From Erysipelotrichaceae bacterium (lineage in GTDB: Bacteria; Bacillota_I; Bacilli_A; RFN20; CAG-449), in NCBI GenBank assembly GCA_015059045.1, contig SVBD01000003.1, forward strand, positions 1-64,000: DNA of 64,000 nt. Reading direction: 5' to 3'. Each line of letters opens with the position of its first letter. Position 1 is the first letter of the stretch. The translations under genes were made by a program, and so were the position numbers. The notes under the pieces are model-generated. The model was given only the letters and a program-made list of their open reading frames with translations. It ran no database searches and was not told the origin of the DNA. Shown here piece after piece: positions 8,149 to 16,742 of this stretch.

Positions 8149-8826
8149 ATGAATAAATTAAGATATAAAGAAATTGAGAAGAACTTATCTGAAAAGCATG
8201 GAGAAATAGCTTTCCAAGTAACTTTAGGGATAAGAAAACTAGGATTAAATAAATATGAATTCCAACAAATCAGAGAGAAGATTTATCTAGAAGCAGAAGC
8301 TCTTGTTGAAAATCAAATGCCATCAAATAATGCTTTTCAAAAGAAATTAGAACAGTTATCAAACAAGTTAACTTCAAAAGCTTTAAAGAAAAGTAAAATT
8401 GAAGTAGCGTTAAATATCATCTTTGTAGTATTCGCTATTATGAGTGTATGTTTTCCTATTCTTTATGGAATGAATTTTGGAAGTAATTTGGAAACAGGTA
8501 AATTTTATTCTATTGGTTTAGATTTCTATGTCCGATTAGATAGCATTTTTAGCATTTTATTATGTTTTTTTGCAGGTGTTATTATTGCTTTATTATTCCA
8601 GGCTATGGATAAAAGTAAGAAAGTAAAAGTAGTAGCGATTGCATCAATTTGTTGCCTTTCAACATTGTTTATCGTTCAAGCAATATCTTCTTCTTTTCCG
8701 GGGAAAATATTAAAATTTAATTTTATTTTATTTGAGTTAATATTTTTAGCCTTAGGAGCAGCGGGATACTTTATAGAGAATTATTTAGCAAAAAAATTTT
8801 TTGATAAAAAGCATTTAAATAATTAA
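8149..8826 (+). CDS. Four-helix membrane protein, unknown
   Basis: The 225-residue protein has a soluble N-terminal part of about 85 residues, rich in charged helices, and then four hydrophobic segments (about 86-108, 126-149, 160-178, 186-206). The layout, a short helical cytoplasmic domain before a small membrane domain, resembles DUF1700/DUF1129-type proteins, but I see no decisive motif and do not assign a family. A TATAAT (8120-8125) lies upstream and GAGTGAG (8139-8145) precedes the ATG. It is a single gene between two terminators. Confidence 0.7.
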   Translation: MNKLRYKEIEKNLSEKHGEIAFQVTLGIRKLGLNKYEFQQIREKIYLEAEALVENQMPSNNAFQKKLEQLSNKLTSKALKKSKIEVALNIIFVVFAIMSVCFPILYGMNFGSNLETGKFYSIGLDFYVRLDSIFSILLCFFAGVIIALLFQAMDKSKKVKVVAIASICCLSTLFIVQAISSSFPGKILKFNFILFELIFLALGAAGYFIENYLAKKFFDKKHLNN

Positions 8827-8829
8827 AAT

Positions 8830-8855
8830 TAGTCGATGAAAAATCGACTATTTTT
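8830..8855 (+). terminator. Rho-independent terminator
   Basis: Stem TAGTCGAT (8830-8837) with ATCGACTA (8843-8850) and a T tail, just after the stop of the four-helix membrane protein gene. Confidence 0.85.
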
Positions 8856-8904
8856 ATTTTTTACTTGTCCTTATCAATTACTTTGTTAACAAAGATAATT
8901 GAAA

Positions 8905-8933
8905 TTGATAATTTTCGTTTAGATTTGTATAAT
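8905..8933 (+). promoter_or_regulatory. SigA-type promoter of the lepB operon
   Basis: TTGATA (8905-8910), a 17-bp spacer and TATAAT (8928-8933). It is close to consensus and is followed by AAAGGAGGT (8939-8947) before lepB. It probably drives lepB through rnhB. Confidence 0.75.
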
Positions 8934-8954
8934 AGATAAAAGGAGGTATAGAAA

Positions 8955-9560
8955 ATGAAAGTCTTAAAAAATGTTATGATTTATATATTGATAACAGTAT
9001 CTGTTTTATTATGCCTCTTTTTATCTTTTGTTAATATATTTTGTGAAAAGGTTGTTGTTATTGGTACTTCAATGTATTCAACTTTAAGAGAAGGAGAATT
9101 AGGATTACTTATTAAAAAAGAAATTGCTCCAAAAATTGAAAGAGAAGATATCATTGTTTTTACTAAACCAAGAGGAAGCGAATCAATTAATGTTGTTAAA
9201 AGAGTTATTGGTTTACCAGGAGAGACAGTCGAAATTAAAGAAGACGGACAAATTTATATTAACGATCAATTAATTAGTCAAGATTTCTTGGATGAGTATC
9301 AACTATTACAAACTTATGTTGGATTAGATTCTTCGTATATGAAAGTGACTTTAAAAGATGATGAATATTACGTTTTGGGCGATAATCGTTTTAATAGTCA
9401 AGATTCTAGATATGATGGTCCAGTTAAGAGAAAAGATGTTTTAGGTAAATTAATGTTCACTTATGCTCAATATAGAAAATTTGACTCTAATACTGAAACA
9501 GGGGAAGATAAACAATATTTTCCATTAAGATTTTTTGAGGGTGGATTATGGATATTGTAG
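8955..9560 (+). CDS. lepB: Signal peptidase I
   Basis: Membrane protease that removes signal peptides from secreted proteins; this window encodes at least one clear substrate, the 2235-aa surface protein. One N-terminal anchor helix (about 7-28) is followed by catalytic Ser39 (GTSMYSTL) and Lys82 (VVKRVIGLPGE). The box E motif GDNRFNSQDSR is present. Length 201 aa is normal for Gram-positive enzymes. The stop overlaps rdgB by 13 bp. Start ATG 8955 lies 7 bp after a near-perfect ribosome-binding site. Confidence 0.93.
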   Translation: MKVLKNVMIYILITVSVLLCLFLSFVNIFCEKVVVIGTSMYSTLREGELGLLIKKEIAPKIEREDIIVFTKPRGSESINVVKRVIGLPGETVEIKEDGQIYINDQLISQDFLDEYQLLQTYVGLDSSYMKVTLKDDEYYVLGDNRFNSQDSRYDGPVKRKDVLGKLMFTYAQYRKFDSNTETGEDKQYFPLRFFEGGLWIL

Positions 9561-10129
9561 TAGCAAGTAATAATAAACATAAAATTGAAGAATATCGTAG
9601 TATATTTAAAGAATTTGGAATTAACGTACTTTCATTAAAAGATGAGAACATTAGTATTGATTTTGAAGAAACAGGTACTACTTTTGAATCAAATTCGTTA
9701 TTAAAAGCTAAAGAATGCGCAAAGTATACTAGTAAAGCAATTTTAGCGGATGATTCTGGTTTAATTGTTGATTCTTTACCAGATATTTTAGGTGTGTATA
9801 CTGCAAGAACGTTTGGAGAAGATACACCATATCCTATCAAAAGACAAAAATTAATTGATTTACTTGAAGGAAAAGACAGAACTGCAAAATTTGTTTGCTG
9901 CATTACAATTTTAAATTTAACTAGTGAGCCTTTAGTCTTTTTAGGTGAAAGTCGTGGTTCTATTAGTTTAAAAAGTTCTGGAGATCATGGCTTTGGTTAT
10001 GATCCAGTATTTATTCCAGTTGGATATAATCAAACATTTGCCGATTTATCTGAAGAAGAAAAAAATAAAATATCACATAGAGGTTTAGCTTCAGAAAAAA
10101 TGATTAGATATTTAAAGGAGCATTTTTAA
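9548..10129 (+). CDS. rdgB: dITP/XTP pyrophosphatase (RdgB/HAM1)
   Basis: House-cleaning enzyme that hydrolyses non-canonical purine nucleoside triphosphates (dITP, XTP) to monophosphates. Motifs of the family: VVASNNKHKIEEY at the N-terminus, LADDSGLIVDSL with the acidic metal-binding residues, GFGYDPVFIP and SHRGLAS. Length 193 aa. ATG 9548 is inside lepB and follows GAGGGTGG (9537-9544). The stop and the surE start share a TAATG. Confidence 0.95.
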   Translation: MDIVVASNNKHKIEEYRSIFKEFGINVLSLKDENISIDFEETGTTFESNSLLKAKECAKYTSKAILADDSGLIVDSLPDILGVYTARTFGEDTPYPIKRQKLIDLLEGKDRTAKFVCCITILNLTSEPLVFLGESRGSISLKSSGDHGFGYDPVFIPVGYNQTFADLSEEEKNKISHRGLASEKMIRYLKEHF

Positions 10130-10845
10130 TGAGAATATTATTAACTAATGATGATGGATATAACGTTGAAGGGATACTTCTTTTACGCGAAGAATTAAAA
10201 CGCTATGGAGAAGTTATTTTAGTTGCACCAAAAGTTGTTCAATCTGCAAAGAGTTGCGCAATTACTATTGGACCATTAAATATTGAAAAAGTTGATGAAT
10301 TAACTTATGCTGTTGAAGGAACTCCTATTGATTGTGTTTTATTTGGATTATGTCATTTTGAAGGAATTGATTTAATCGTTTCAGGATGTAACAATTCTCC
10401 AAATATGGGTGTTGATACAATTTATTCAGGAACTTGTGCGGCATGTACTCAAGCATTAATCGCTAATGTTCCTGCAATTAGTTTTTCTTGCGCGGGTAAG
10501 GACTATTTTTCTCAAATTACTAAGTTTTCAAAATATGCATTAGATTATATATTTGATAATAATTTACTATCAACAGACTATTTCTTAAACGTTAATTTCC
10601 CTGATGGAAAGTATGAAGATATCAAAGGTATTAATTTAACAAAACTATTCTATCAAAGGATAAAATATCAAACAGGTAGTTATGAAAATGGAGTTTTCAT
10701 TTCTCATAGAAAAATGGATATGAGCATTAAGGATTCAAGTTATGATGTTGGTTCATTTAATGAAGGATATATTTCTATTACTCCTTTATCAACTAGTAAT
10801 TTTAATTTAGATGTTTTTAATAAAGTAGCAAAGGAGATTGAGTAA
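10129..10845 (+). CDS. surE: 5'/3'-nucleotidase SurE
   Basis: Metal-dependent nucleotidase acting on nucleoside monophosphates. The metal motif TNDDGYNVEG is at residues 5-14, and the loop SGCNNSPNMGVDTIYSGTCAA carries the conserved Asn and the family's GVDTIYSGT signature. Length 238 aa fits. It starts in the TAATG shared with rdgB; the two house-cleaning nucleotide enzymes are therefore co-translated. Confidence 0.93.
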   Translation: MRILLTNDDGYNVEGILLLREELKRYGEVILVAPKVVQSAKSCAITIGPLNIEKVDELTYAVEGTPIDCVLFGLCHFEGIDLIVSGCNNSPNMGVDTIYSGTCAACTQALIANVPAISFSCAGKDYFSQITKFSKYALDYIFDNNLLSTDYFLNVNFPDGKYEDIKGINLTKLFYQRIKYQTGSYENGVFISHRKMDMSIKDSSYDVGSFNEGYISITPLSTSNFNLDVFNKVAKEIE

Positions 10846-10846
10846 T

Positions 10847-11704
10847 ATGCAACAAAAAGGTATTCACTGGTTTCCTGGCCATATGAAAAAAGCCTTAAGA
10901 CAAATTGAAGAAAGATTAAATCTTATTGATGTAGTTGTAGAAATCGTTGATGCTAGATGTCCTATTTCTAGTAAAAACGAATATTTAGAAGTTATTACAA
11001 AAAATAAGAATCGCGTTATTGTCTTTTCAAAAAAGGATTTAACTTCTTTAGAGGAAATTAAACCTTTTGAAGAATATTATACAAGCAAAGGATATTATCC
11101 TGTTGTTTGCGATTTAAATAATCCGCAAGATATCAATTTGATTAAAAAGGCTATTGCTTTAAAAGGCAAATCAACAACTGATAAATATATTAGAAGGGGA
11201 ATGAAGCCTCAACCACTTAGAGCGATGATTATTGGTATTCCTAATGTTGGTAAATCTACTTTAATTAATAGATTATCTAAAAGTAGTTCAATGTCTGTCG
11301 CTAATACTCCAGGACATACTAGATCTCAACAATGGATTAAAGTTGATAAAACGTTAGATTTATTAGATACTCCAGGTATTTTACCTCCTTCTTACGAAGA
11401 TAAATTAAGTGCAATTCATTTAGCTTTAATTGGGGCTATGAAAATTGAGAATGTTCCTGAAAGTGAATTATCTAGTTATTTATTAGAAGTTTTAGTAAAT
11501 AAATATCCAGAAAAATTAAAAGAAAGATATTCTTTAAATGATGAAGAATTAGCAAATGAAGAATTGATTTTTAAAGGTATTGCTAGAAGAAGAGGTTTAC
11601 TTTTTCCAGGAAACGAATTAGATGTAAATAAAGCCGAACTTCTTTTATTAAAAGAATTTAAAGAGGGACTAATTGTAAAATTAGTTTTAGATCAATTATG
11701 TTAG
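10847..11704 (+). CDS. rbgA: Ribosome biogenesis GTPase RbgA (YlqF)
   Basis: Circularly permuted GTPase needed for late assembly of the 50S subunit. The permuted order is visible: G4 (SKKD) comes first, then G1 GIPNVGKST, then G3 DTPG. The N-terminal GIHWFPGHMKKA is a family signature. ATG 10847 (285 aa) is used, 10 bp behind AAGGAG (10831-10836); an in-frame TTG at 10838 is only 1 bp from that site. It overlaps rnhB by 7 bp, the rbgA-rnhB pairing known from Bacillus. Confidence 0.95.
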   Translation: MQQKGIHWFPGHMKKALRQIEERLNLIDVVVEIVDARCPISSKNEYLEVITKNKNRVIVFSKKDLTSLEEIKPFEEYYTSKGYYPVVCDLNNPQDINLIKKAIALKGKSTTDKYIRRGMKPQPLRAMIIGIPNVGKSTLINRLSKSSSMSVANTPGHTRSQQWIKVDKTLDLLDTPGILPPSYEDKLSAIHLALIGAMKIENVPESELSSYLLEVLVNKYPEKLKERYSLNDEELANEELIFKGIARRRGLLFPGNELDVNKAELLLLKEFKEGLIVKLVLDQLC

Positions 11705-12321
11705 ATTATGAAGTAAGTATCTTTAATAAAGGATATAAATTAATTGCTGGATGTGACGAAGCAGGAAGAGGACCTCTATGTGGTCCAGTTGTCTGCGCAT
11801 GTTGTATTCTTCCACCTAATTATCAAAACGAACTAATTAATGATTCAAAAAAGTTAACTGCAAAGAAAAGAGATTTGCTTTTTGAAGAAATTAAAAAAGT
11901 AGCACTATTCTATTCAATAATTGCTATTGAACCAGAGGAAATAGATCAAATTAATATCTATGAAGCTTCTAGAAAAGGAATGATGGAAGCCATTAAACAT
12001 TGTGGGGCAAAACCTGATTATATTCTTACTGATTGTATGCCACTTTTTGGATTTGATGGAATCCCTCAAGAAAATTTAGTTAAAGGTGATGCTAAAGCCA
12101 TGTGTATTGCCGCTGCTAGTATTTTAGCGAAAGTTACTAGAGATAGAATCATGGATGAACTAGATGAAAAGTATCCCCAATATAATTTAAAGAAACATAA
12201 AGGTTATCCAACTAAAGAACATTTAGAATTATTAAAGAAATATGGTCCAATTAAAGGATTATATCGTTATTCTTATAAACCTGTTCAAGCGTGTAGTTAT
12301 GAACAATTAAAAATTTTTTAG
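11698..12321 (+). CDS. rnhB: Ribonuclease HII
   Basis: Removes ribonucleotides from DNA and the RNA of RNA-DNA hybrids. The active-site segment AGCDEAGRGPLCGPVVCA carries the DEAGRG motif, followed by NDSKKLTAKKR and DCMP with a further acidic residue. C-terminal KHKGYPTKEHLELLKKYGP is typical. Length 207 aa. Start ATG 11698 overlaps rbgA. A terminator follows directly. Confidence 0.95.
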   Translation: MLDYEVSIFNKGYKLIAGCDEAGRGPLCGPVVCACCILPPNYQNELINDSKKLTAKKRDLLFEEIKKVALFYSIIAIEPEEIDQINIYEASRKGMMEAIKHCGAKPDYILTDCMPLFGFDGIPQENLVKGDAKAMCIAAASILAKVTRDRIMDELDEKYPQYNLKKHKGYPTKEHLELLKKYGPIKGLYRYSYKPVQACSYEQLKIF

Positions 12322-12338
12322 ACAAATAATTTAAAAAA

Positions 12339-12370
12339 CCTCCTAATTATATTTATAGGAGGCTTTTTTT
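12339..12370 (+). terminator. Terminator whose 3' arm is the dprA ribosome-binding site
   Basis: Stem CCTCCTA (12339-12345) with TAGGAGG (12356-12362), 10-nt loop, then C and seven T (12364-12370). The AGGAGG of the 3' arm lies 8 bp before the dprA ATG at 12371 and is the only ribosome-binding site for it. The element should end most rnhB-operon transcripts and also hide the dprA ribosome-binding site in read-through RNA. Confidence 0.85.
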
Positions 12371-13114
12371 ATGAGAAAGGTAATAATTTATTTAGCAATT
12401 AAATATCAAGGTGATTGGCAAGATATTTACAATGCCATTAAAAGAAAGGAAAAACCGGATTCTGATTTTGAAGAAATCATTAATAAAGTTAATGATAATG
12501 TAATAACTATTTTAGATAAAGAATACCCTAAAGTATTTTCTTCTTTACTTCGTCCACCATTTGTAATTTTTTATAAAGGAGATATATCTCTTTTATCAAA
12601 AAATATCATTTCTGTAGTCGGTTCAAGAAATCCACCAAGTTATGCAATTAATTCTTTAAAAGAAGTAATCAAAGATATTAATAAAGATATAGTGATTTGT
12701 TCAGGACTAGCAAGAGGAATTGATACAGTTAGTTTAGAAGAGGCACTTAAAAATGAATTAAAGACAATTGTTTATTTGCCTTGCGGGATAGAAGATTGCT
12801 ATCCTAAAGAAAATTTATCTTTATTAAATAAGATAATAGAAAATGGATTAGTTATTTCAGAATATCCGCATTGTACGAAAATGGAAAGAAACAACTTCTA
12901 TATGCGAAATCGTCTTATCGCCGCTAGCTGTCAAAAATTAGTCGTTGGTCATGTTAATAAGAAAAGTGGAACGATGATTACTTTTAATTACGCTTTAGAA
13001 ATGGGAAAGGATATTTATTGTATACCATCAAGGATTGAAGATGACTCTTTTGGAAATCAATTAATTAAAGATGGTGCGGATATTTTAATTGATGGAAAAG
13101 ATTTGAATTATTAA
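12371..13114 (+). CDS. dprA: DNA-processing protein DprA (Smf)
   Basis: Binds incoming single-stranded DNA and loads RecA during transformation. The Rossmann-like core is clear: VVGSRNPPSYA, CSGLARGIDTVSLEEAL, YLPCGIEDCYPKEN, ISEYP, RNRLIAA and SGTMITFNYALEMGKDIYCIPS. At 247 aa it is shorter than typical DprA (about 290-370): the N-terminal part is reduced and no C-terminal winged helix is present. No other competence gene is near apart from the distant dCMP deaminase. The gene begins immediately after a terminator T run, with the terminator arm as its ribosome-binding site. Confidence 0.9.
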   Translation: MRKVIIYLAIKYQGDWQDIYNAIKRKEKPDSDFEEIINKVNDNVITILDKEYPKVFSSLLRPPFVIFYKGDISLLSKNIISVVGSRNPPSYAINSLKEVIKDINKDIVICSGLARGIDTVSLEEALKNELKTIVYLPCGIEDCYPKENLSLLNKIIENGLVISEYPHCTKMERNNFYMRNRLIAASCQKLVVGHVNKKSGTMITFNYALEMGKDIYCIPSRIEDDSFGNQLIKDGADILIDGKDLNY

Positions 13115-13137
13115 GAATAGAAATTACCAATGCAAGC

Positions 13138-13163
13138 ATACTTATTTATAGAAGTATCTATTT
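13138..13163 (+). terminator. Weak possible terminator after dprA
   Basis: Short stem ATACTT (13138-13143) with AAGTAT (13152-13157), then CTATTTT. The stem is only six bp and AT-rich, so termination is doubtful. Confidence 0.3.
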
Positions 13164-13244
13164 TAGAAAAAAGTTAAAAATTCTTATTAATATAATATAG
13201 ATATTAATAAAGGAAAAAGGCGAAATTTTTTACCTTAAAAGTGT

Positions 13245-13273
13245 TTGACATTAGAGTAAAAACTCACCATAAT
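13245..13273 (+). promoter_or_regulatory. SigA-type promoter of topA
   Basis: Consensus TTGACA (13245-13250), 17-bp spacer, CATAAT (13268-13273). The spacer contains a short inverted repeat GAGT/ACTC. A second TATAAT occurs further upstream at 13191-13196. Confidence 0.75.
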
Positions 13274-13301
13274 TAGTTAAAGTGGAAAAGGAGGAGTTGC
13301 T

Positions 13302-15392
13302 TTGAAATTAGTTATTGTAGAATCGCCAACTAAATGTAAAACTATTAAGAAGTATTTAGGCGAAGATTATCAAGTATTAGCTTCATGTGGACATATTCGC
13401 GATCTTTCCACGAAAGGAAAAGGTGGACTTGGAGTTGATATTGATAACGATTTTAAGCCTACTTATGAAAACGCTAAAGATAAGGCGAAGATTATTTCTG
13501 ATTTAAAATTAGCAAAGAAAAACGCTAAAGAAGTTTATCTGGCAACCGACCCTGATAGAGAAGGTGAAGCTATTTCTTGGCATCTTTGCGAAGTTTTAGG
13601 TTTAGATCCTTCATCAACTAAAAGATTAGAATTCCACGAAATTACTAAACCAGCAATTTTAAAAGCGATTGAAAATCCTAGAACTGTCGATATGAGTTTG
13701 GTTCAATCTCAAGAAACAAGAAGAATTATTGATAGAATTATGGGATTTAAACTTTCTACATTATTAAAGAATAAGATTGGTTCAGTTTCAGCAGGAAGAG
13801 TTCAATCTGTTACATTAAAGTTAATTACTGATAGAGAGAAAGAAATCCAAGAATTCATTCCAAAAGAATATTGGAATTTATCTTTAGAATTAGAAAATAA
13901 ATTAAAAGTTAAATACGATGGTGATATTTATGGAGAAAATAAAACCATCGAAAATAGTTTTAAAGCAGAAGAAGTAGAATCATCTATTAAAGAGTATGCG
14001 ATAGTTTCTTCTTTGGTTACTAGACCTAGACGTTTAGAATCAAAACCACCATTTACTACTTCTACTTTACAACAAGAGGCTTATACAAAACTTCACTTCT
14101 CAACTAAGAAAACTCAATCAGTGGCTCAAAAATTATATGAAGGTATTGATATTGGTAATGAAACAGTTGGTTTGATTACTTATATGAGAACTGATTCGAT
14201 TAGATTATCTCCAGAGTTTGTTTCTAAAGCTATTAATTATATTAAAGATAACTTTGGAGAAAACTATGTTGGTAGTGAAAGTTCTAAAAAATCTAAAGGT
14301 GTAGTTCAAGATGCTCATGAGGCTATTAGACCAACATCTTTAAGATATGAACCAAAATCAATAAAAGAACATTTATCTAGTGATGAATACAATTTATATA
14401 AATTAATTTATAAAAGAGCGTTAGCGTCTTTAATGGCTCCTAAACAAGAAGAAGTTACCCAAGTAAAATTTACTTGTGGTGAGTATATTTTTAAATGCGA
14501 AGGCGTTGTAACAAAATTTGACGGTTATTCTAAATTATATGAATCAACTGTTAGTGAAGAAAAAGAAACAAATTTACCTCCTTTAAAAGAAGGAGAATAT
14601 ATCAAAGTAGAAAAGATTAATAAGGAACAAAAATTCACTCTTCCACCTAGTAGATTTAATGAAGCTAAATTAGTTAAAACTATGGAAGAATTAGGTATTG
14701 GTAGACCTTCTACTTATGCTTCAACCATTTCGACATTAAAGGCAAGAAAATACGTTAGTTCTGAAAAAGGAGTATTTACACCTACTGCACAAGGGGTTAA
14801 TACAGTAGATAATTTAACTAATTTCTTTTCTCCTTTTATGGATACAACGTATACTTCAAATATGGAAAAGAAATTAGATGATATTGTCGATGGAAATAAT
14901 TCAAGAATTAACTTACTTGATAGTTTCTATAATGAATTTGATTCTTTATATGGTGTTGCTTTAAAAGAAATGGATAAGGCTAAACCTGTTGAAACTGGTG
15001 AATATTGTCCTATTTGTTCTTCTCCTTTAGTTATGAAAAAATCTAAATTTGGAGAATTTGCTGCTTGTTCAAATTATCCATCCTGTAAATATATTAAACC
15101 TAAAGAAACAAAACCTTTAGAGATACTTGAAAATGAAGTATGTCCAAAGTGTGGAAAGACCCTAGTTAAAAGAAAATCTAAAAATGGAGAATTCTTTGCT
15201 TGTTCAGGCTTTCCAAAATGTCATTATATTAAAGGACAAGAAGAACAAAAAAAGCAAGAGGAAGTTATTTCAAATAAGACTTGTCCAAAGTGTGGAAAAC
15301 CATTGCTTGTTAAAAAAGGAAGAAATAATAAAGGGGATTTCTTAGCTTGTTCTGGTTTCCCAAAATGTAGATACATTGAATCAATTAAATAG
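13302..15392 (+). CDS. topA: DNA topoisomerase I
   Basis: Type IA topoisomerase relaxing negative supercoils. The Toprim domain starts at the N-terminus (LVIVESPTKCKTIKKYLG, with Glu7) and continues with DPDREGEAI. The catalytic Tyr294 is in LITYMRTDS. The C-terminus has three zinc ribbons of the CPxC...C...C type, around residues 565-695. Length 696 aa is normal for Bacilli. The start is TTG at 13302, 5 bp after AAGGAGGAG (13288-13296). It has its own promoter and terminator. Confidence 0.96.
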   Translation: MKLVIVESPTKCKTIKKYLGEDYQVLASCGHIRDLSTKGKGGLGVDIDNDFKPTYENAKDKAKIISDLKLAKKNAKEVYLATDPDREGEAISWHLCEVLGLDPSSTKRLEFHEITKPAILKAIENPRTVDMSLVQSQETRRIIDRIMGFKLSTLLKNKIGSVSAGRVQSVTLKLITDREKEIQEFIPKEYWNLSLELENKLKVKYDGDIYGENKTIENSFKAEEVESSIKEYAIVSSLVTRPRRLESKPPFTTSTLQQEAYTKLHFSTKKTQSVAQKLYEGIDIGNETVGLITYMRTDSIRLSPEFVSKAINYIKDNFGENYVGSESSKKSKGVVQDAHEAIRPTSLRYEPKSIKEHLSSDEYNLYKLIYKRALASLMAPKQEEVTQVKFTCGEYIFKCEGVVTKFDGYSKLYESTVSEEKETNLPPLKEGEYIKVEKINKEQKFTLPPSRFNEAKLVKTMEELGIGRPSTYASTISTLKARKYVSSEKGVFTPTAQGVNTVDNLTNFFSPFMDTTYTSNMEKKLDDIVDGNNSRINLLDSFYNEFDSLYGVALKEMDKAKPVETGEYCPICSSPLVMKKSKFGEFAACSNYPSCKYIKPKETKPLEILENEVCPKCGKTLVKRKSKNGEFFACSGFPKCHYIKGQEEQKKQEEVISNKTCPKCGKPLLVKKGRNNKGDFLACSGFPKCRYIESIK

Positions 15393-15420
15393 CTATTTAG
15401 TTTTACTAGATAGCTTTTTC
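15391..15420 (+). terminator. Rho-independent terminator after topA
   Basis: Stem AGCTATTTAGT (15391-15401) with ACTAGATAGCT (15405-15415), one imperfect pair, then a T run. A TATAAT (15444-15449) downstream is the likely trmFO -10; no good -35 is at the right distance. Confidence 0.85.
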
Positions 15421-15473
15421 TTTTGTTTGATAAGGATTTATTTTATAATTAGATTGAAAGATGAGTGATTAAA

Positions 15474-16742
15474 ATGATTATCAATGTTATAGGTGCTGGA
15501 TTAGCGGGTTCAGAAGCGGCTTACTATCTAGCTAAAAAAGGATATAAAGTAAATTTATACGAACAAAGACCATTAAAGACTACTGGGGCACATACTAGTG
15601 ATCTTTTTGGTGAACTAGTTTGTTCAAATTCGTTAAAAAATAAAAGTATTACTAATGCTTGTGGACTACTAAAAGAAGAGATGAGAATGTTTGATTCTTT
15701 AATGTTGGAGGCTGCATTAATTAGCGAAGTTCCAGCGGGAAACGCTTTAAGTGTAGATAGAACTTTATTTGGTGAATATATTACAAACAAAATAAAAAAT
15801 CATCCTAATATTAAAGTGATTTACGAAGAAGTTGATGAGTTAAAAGAAGGTATTAATATTATCGCTACGGGTCCTTTGACTAGTGAAAATATGGCGAAAA
15901 GATTAGCTAACATTTTAGGTGAAGATTTCCTTTTTTTCTATGATGCAGCGGCTCCAATTATTGAAAAAGATTCAATTAATATGGATATTGCTTATAAGAA
16001 AAGTAGATATGATCAAGGTGATGATTCTTATATAAATTGTCCATTTAATAAAGAGCAATATGAAGCATTTTACCATGAATTAATTAATGGAGAAAGAGCA
16101 AAATTACATGAATTTGATAAAGTTTTTGAAGCTTGTATGCCTATTGAAATTATGGCTTTAAGAGGAGAAAAAACTTTAAGATTTGGACCATTAAAACCTA
16201 AAGGTTTAGAGTATAATGGAGTTCGTCCTTATGCAGTTTTACAACTTCGTCAGGACAATGTTTCAGGCTCTTTATACAATATGGTTGGCTTTCAAACTAA
16301 CCTTACATACAAAGAGCAAAAACGTATTTTTAGAATGATTCCAGGACTTGAAAATTGCGAGTTTGTTAGATACGGTTTAATGCATAGAAATACTTATATT
16401 TGCGCGCCAAAACATTTGAATAAAGATTACTCTTTAAAGAGCGATAATAATGTATTTGTAGTAGGTCAACTTTCAGGTGTTGAAGGCTATGTTGAATCGG
16501 CAATGTCAGGATTGTTATGTGCAATTTATTTAGATTTAAAACTTAAAGGAAAAGAAGTAAATTATGTTCCATTAGAAACTATGATGGGGGCTATTACAAA
16601 TTATATTTGTAATTGTAGTGTTAAAAACTTTGCTCCAATGAACGCTAACTTTGGAATTATGATGAATTTAATCAAAGATAGAGAAGAAATGGCAAGACGT
16701 TCTTTAGAAGCTTTAAGTAAGTGGAAAGAAGAAAATCTATGA
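15474..16742 (+). CDS. trmFO: Folate/FAD-dependent tRNA m5U54 methyltransferase TrmFO
   Basis: Methylates U54 in the T-loop of tRNA with methylenetetrahydrofolate as carbon donor. The FAD-binding GAGLAGSEAAYYLAKKGY is at the N-terminus. The family segment with the conserved Cys (ELVCSNSLKN) and the downstream VNYVPLETMMGAITNYI support TrmFO rather than the related MnmG/GidA. Length from ATG 15474 is 422 aa; the ribosome-binding site is weak (GAGTG, 15463-15467 region). This is the only gene in the window that stops with TGA, inside the ATGA shared with xerC. An in-frame TAA follows four codons later (16752-16754). Confidence 0.94.
   Translation: MIINVIGAGLAGSEAAYYLAKKGYKVNLYEQRPLKTTGAHTSDLFGELVCSNSLKNKSITNACGLLKEEMRMFDSLMLEAALISEVPAGNALSVDRTLFGEYITNKIKNHPNIKVIYEEVDELKEGINIIATGPLTSENMAKRLANILGEDFLFFYDAAAPIIEKDSINMDIAYKKSRYDQGDDSYINCPFNKEQYEAFYHELINGERAKLHEFDKVFEACMPIEIMALRGEKTLRFGPLKPKGLEYNGVRPYAVLQLRQDNVSGSLYNMVGFQTNLTYKEQKRIFRMIPGLENCEFVRYGLMHRNTYICAPKHLNKDYSLKSDNNVFVVGQLSGVEGYVESAMSGLLCAIYLDLKLKGKEVNYVPLETMMGAITNYICNCSVKNFAPMNANFGIMMNLIKDREEMARRSLEALSKWKEENL

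Noticed and set aside
13115..13244. Small RNA or short gene in the dprA-topA gap
   Set aside because: Only a weak hairpin and an isolated TATAAT are visible; no open frame with a ribosome-binding site and no stable fold.
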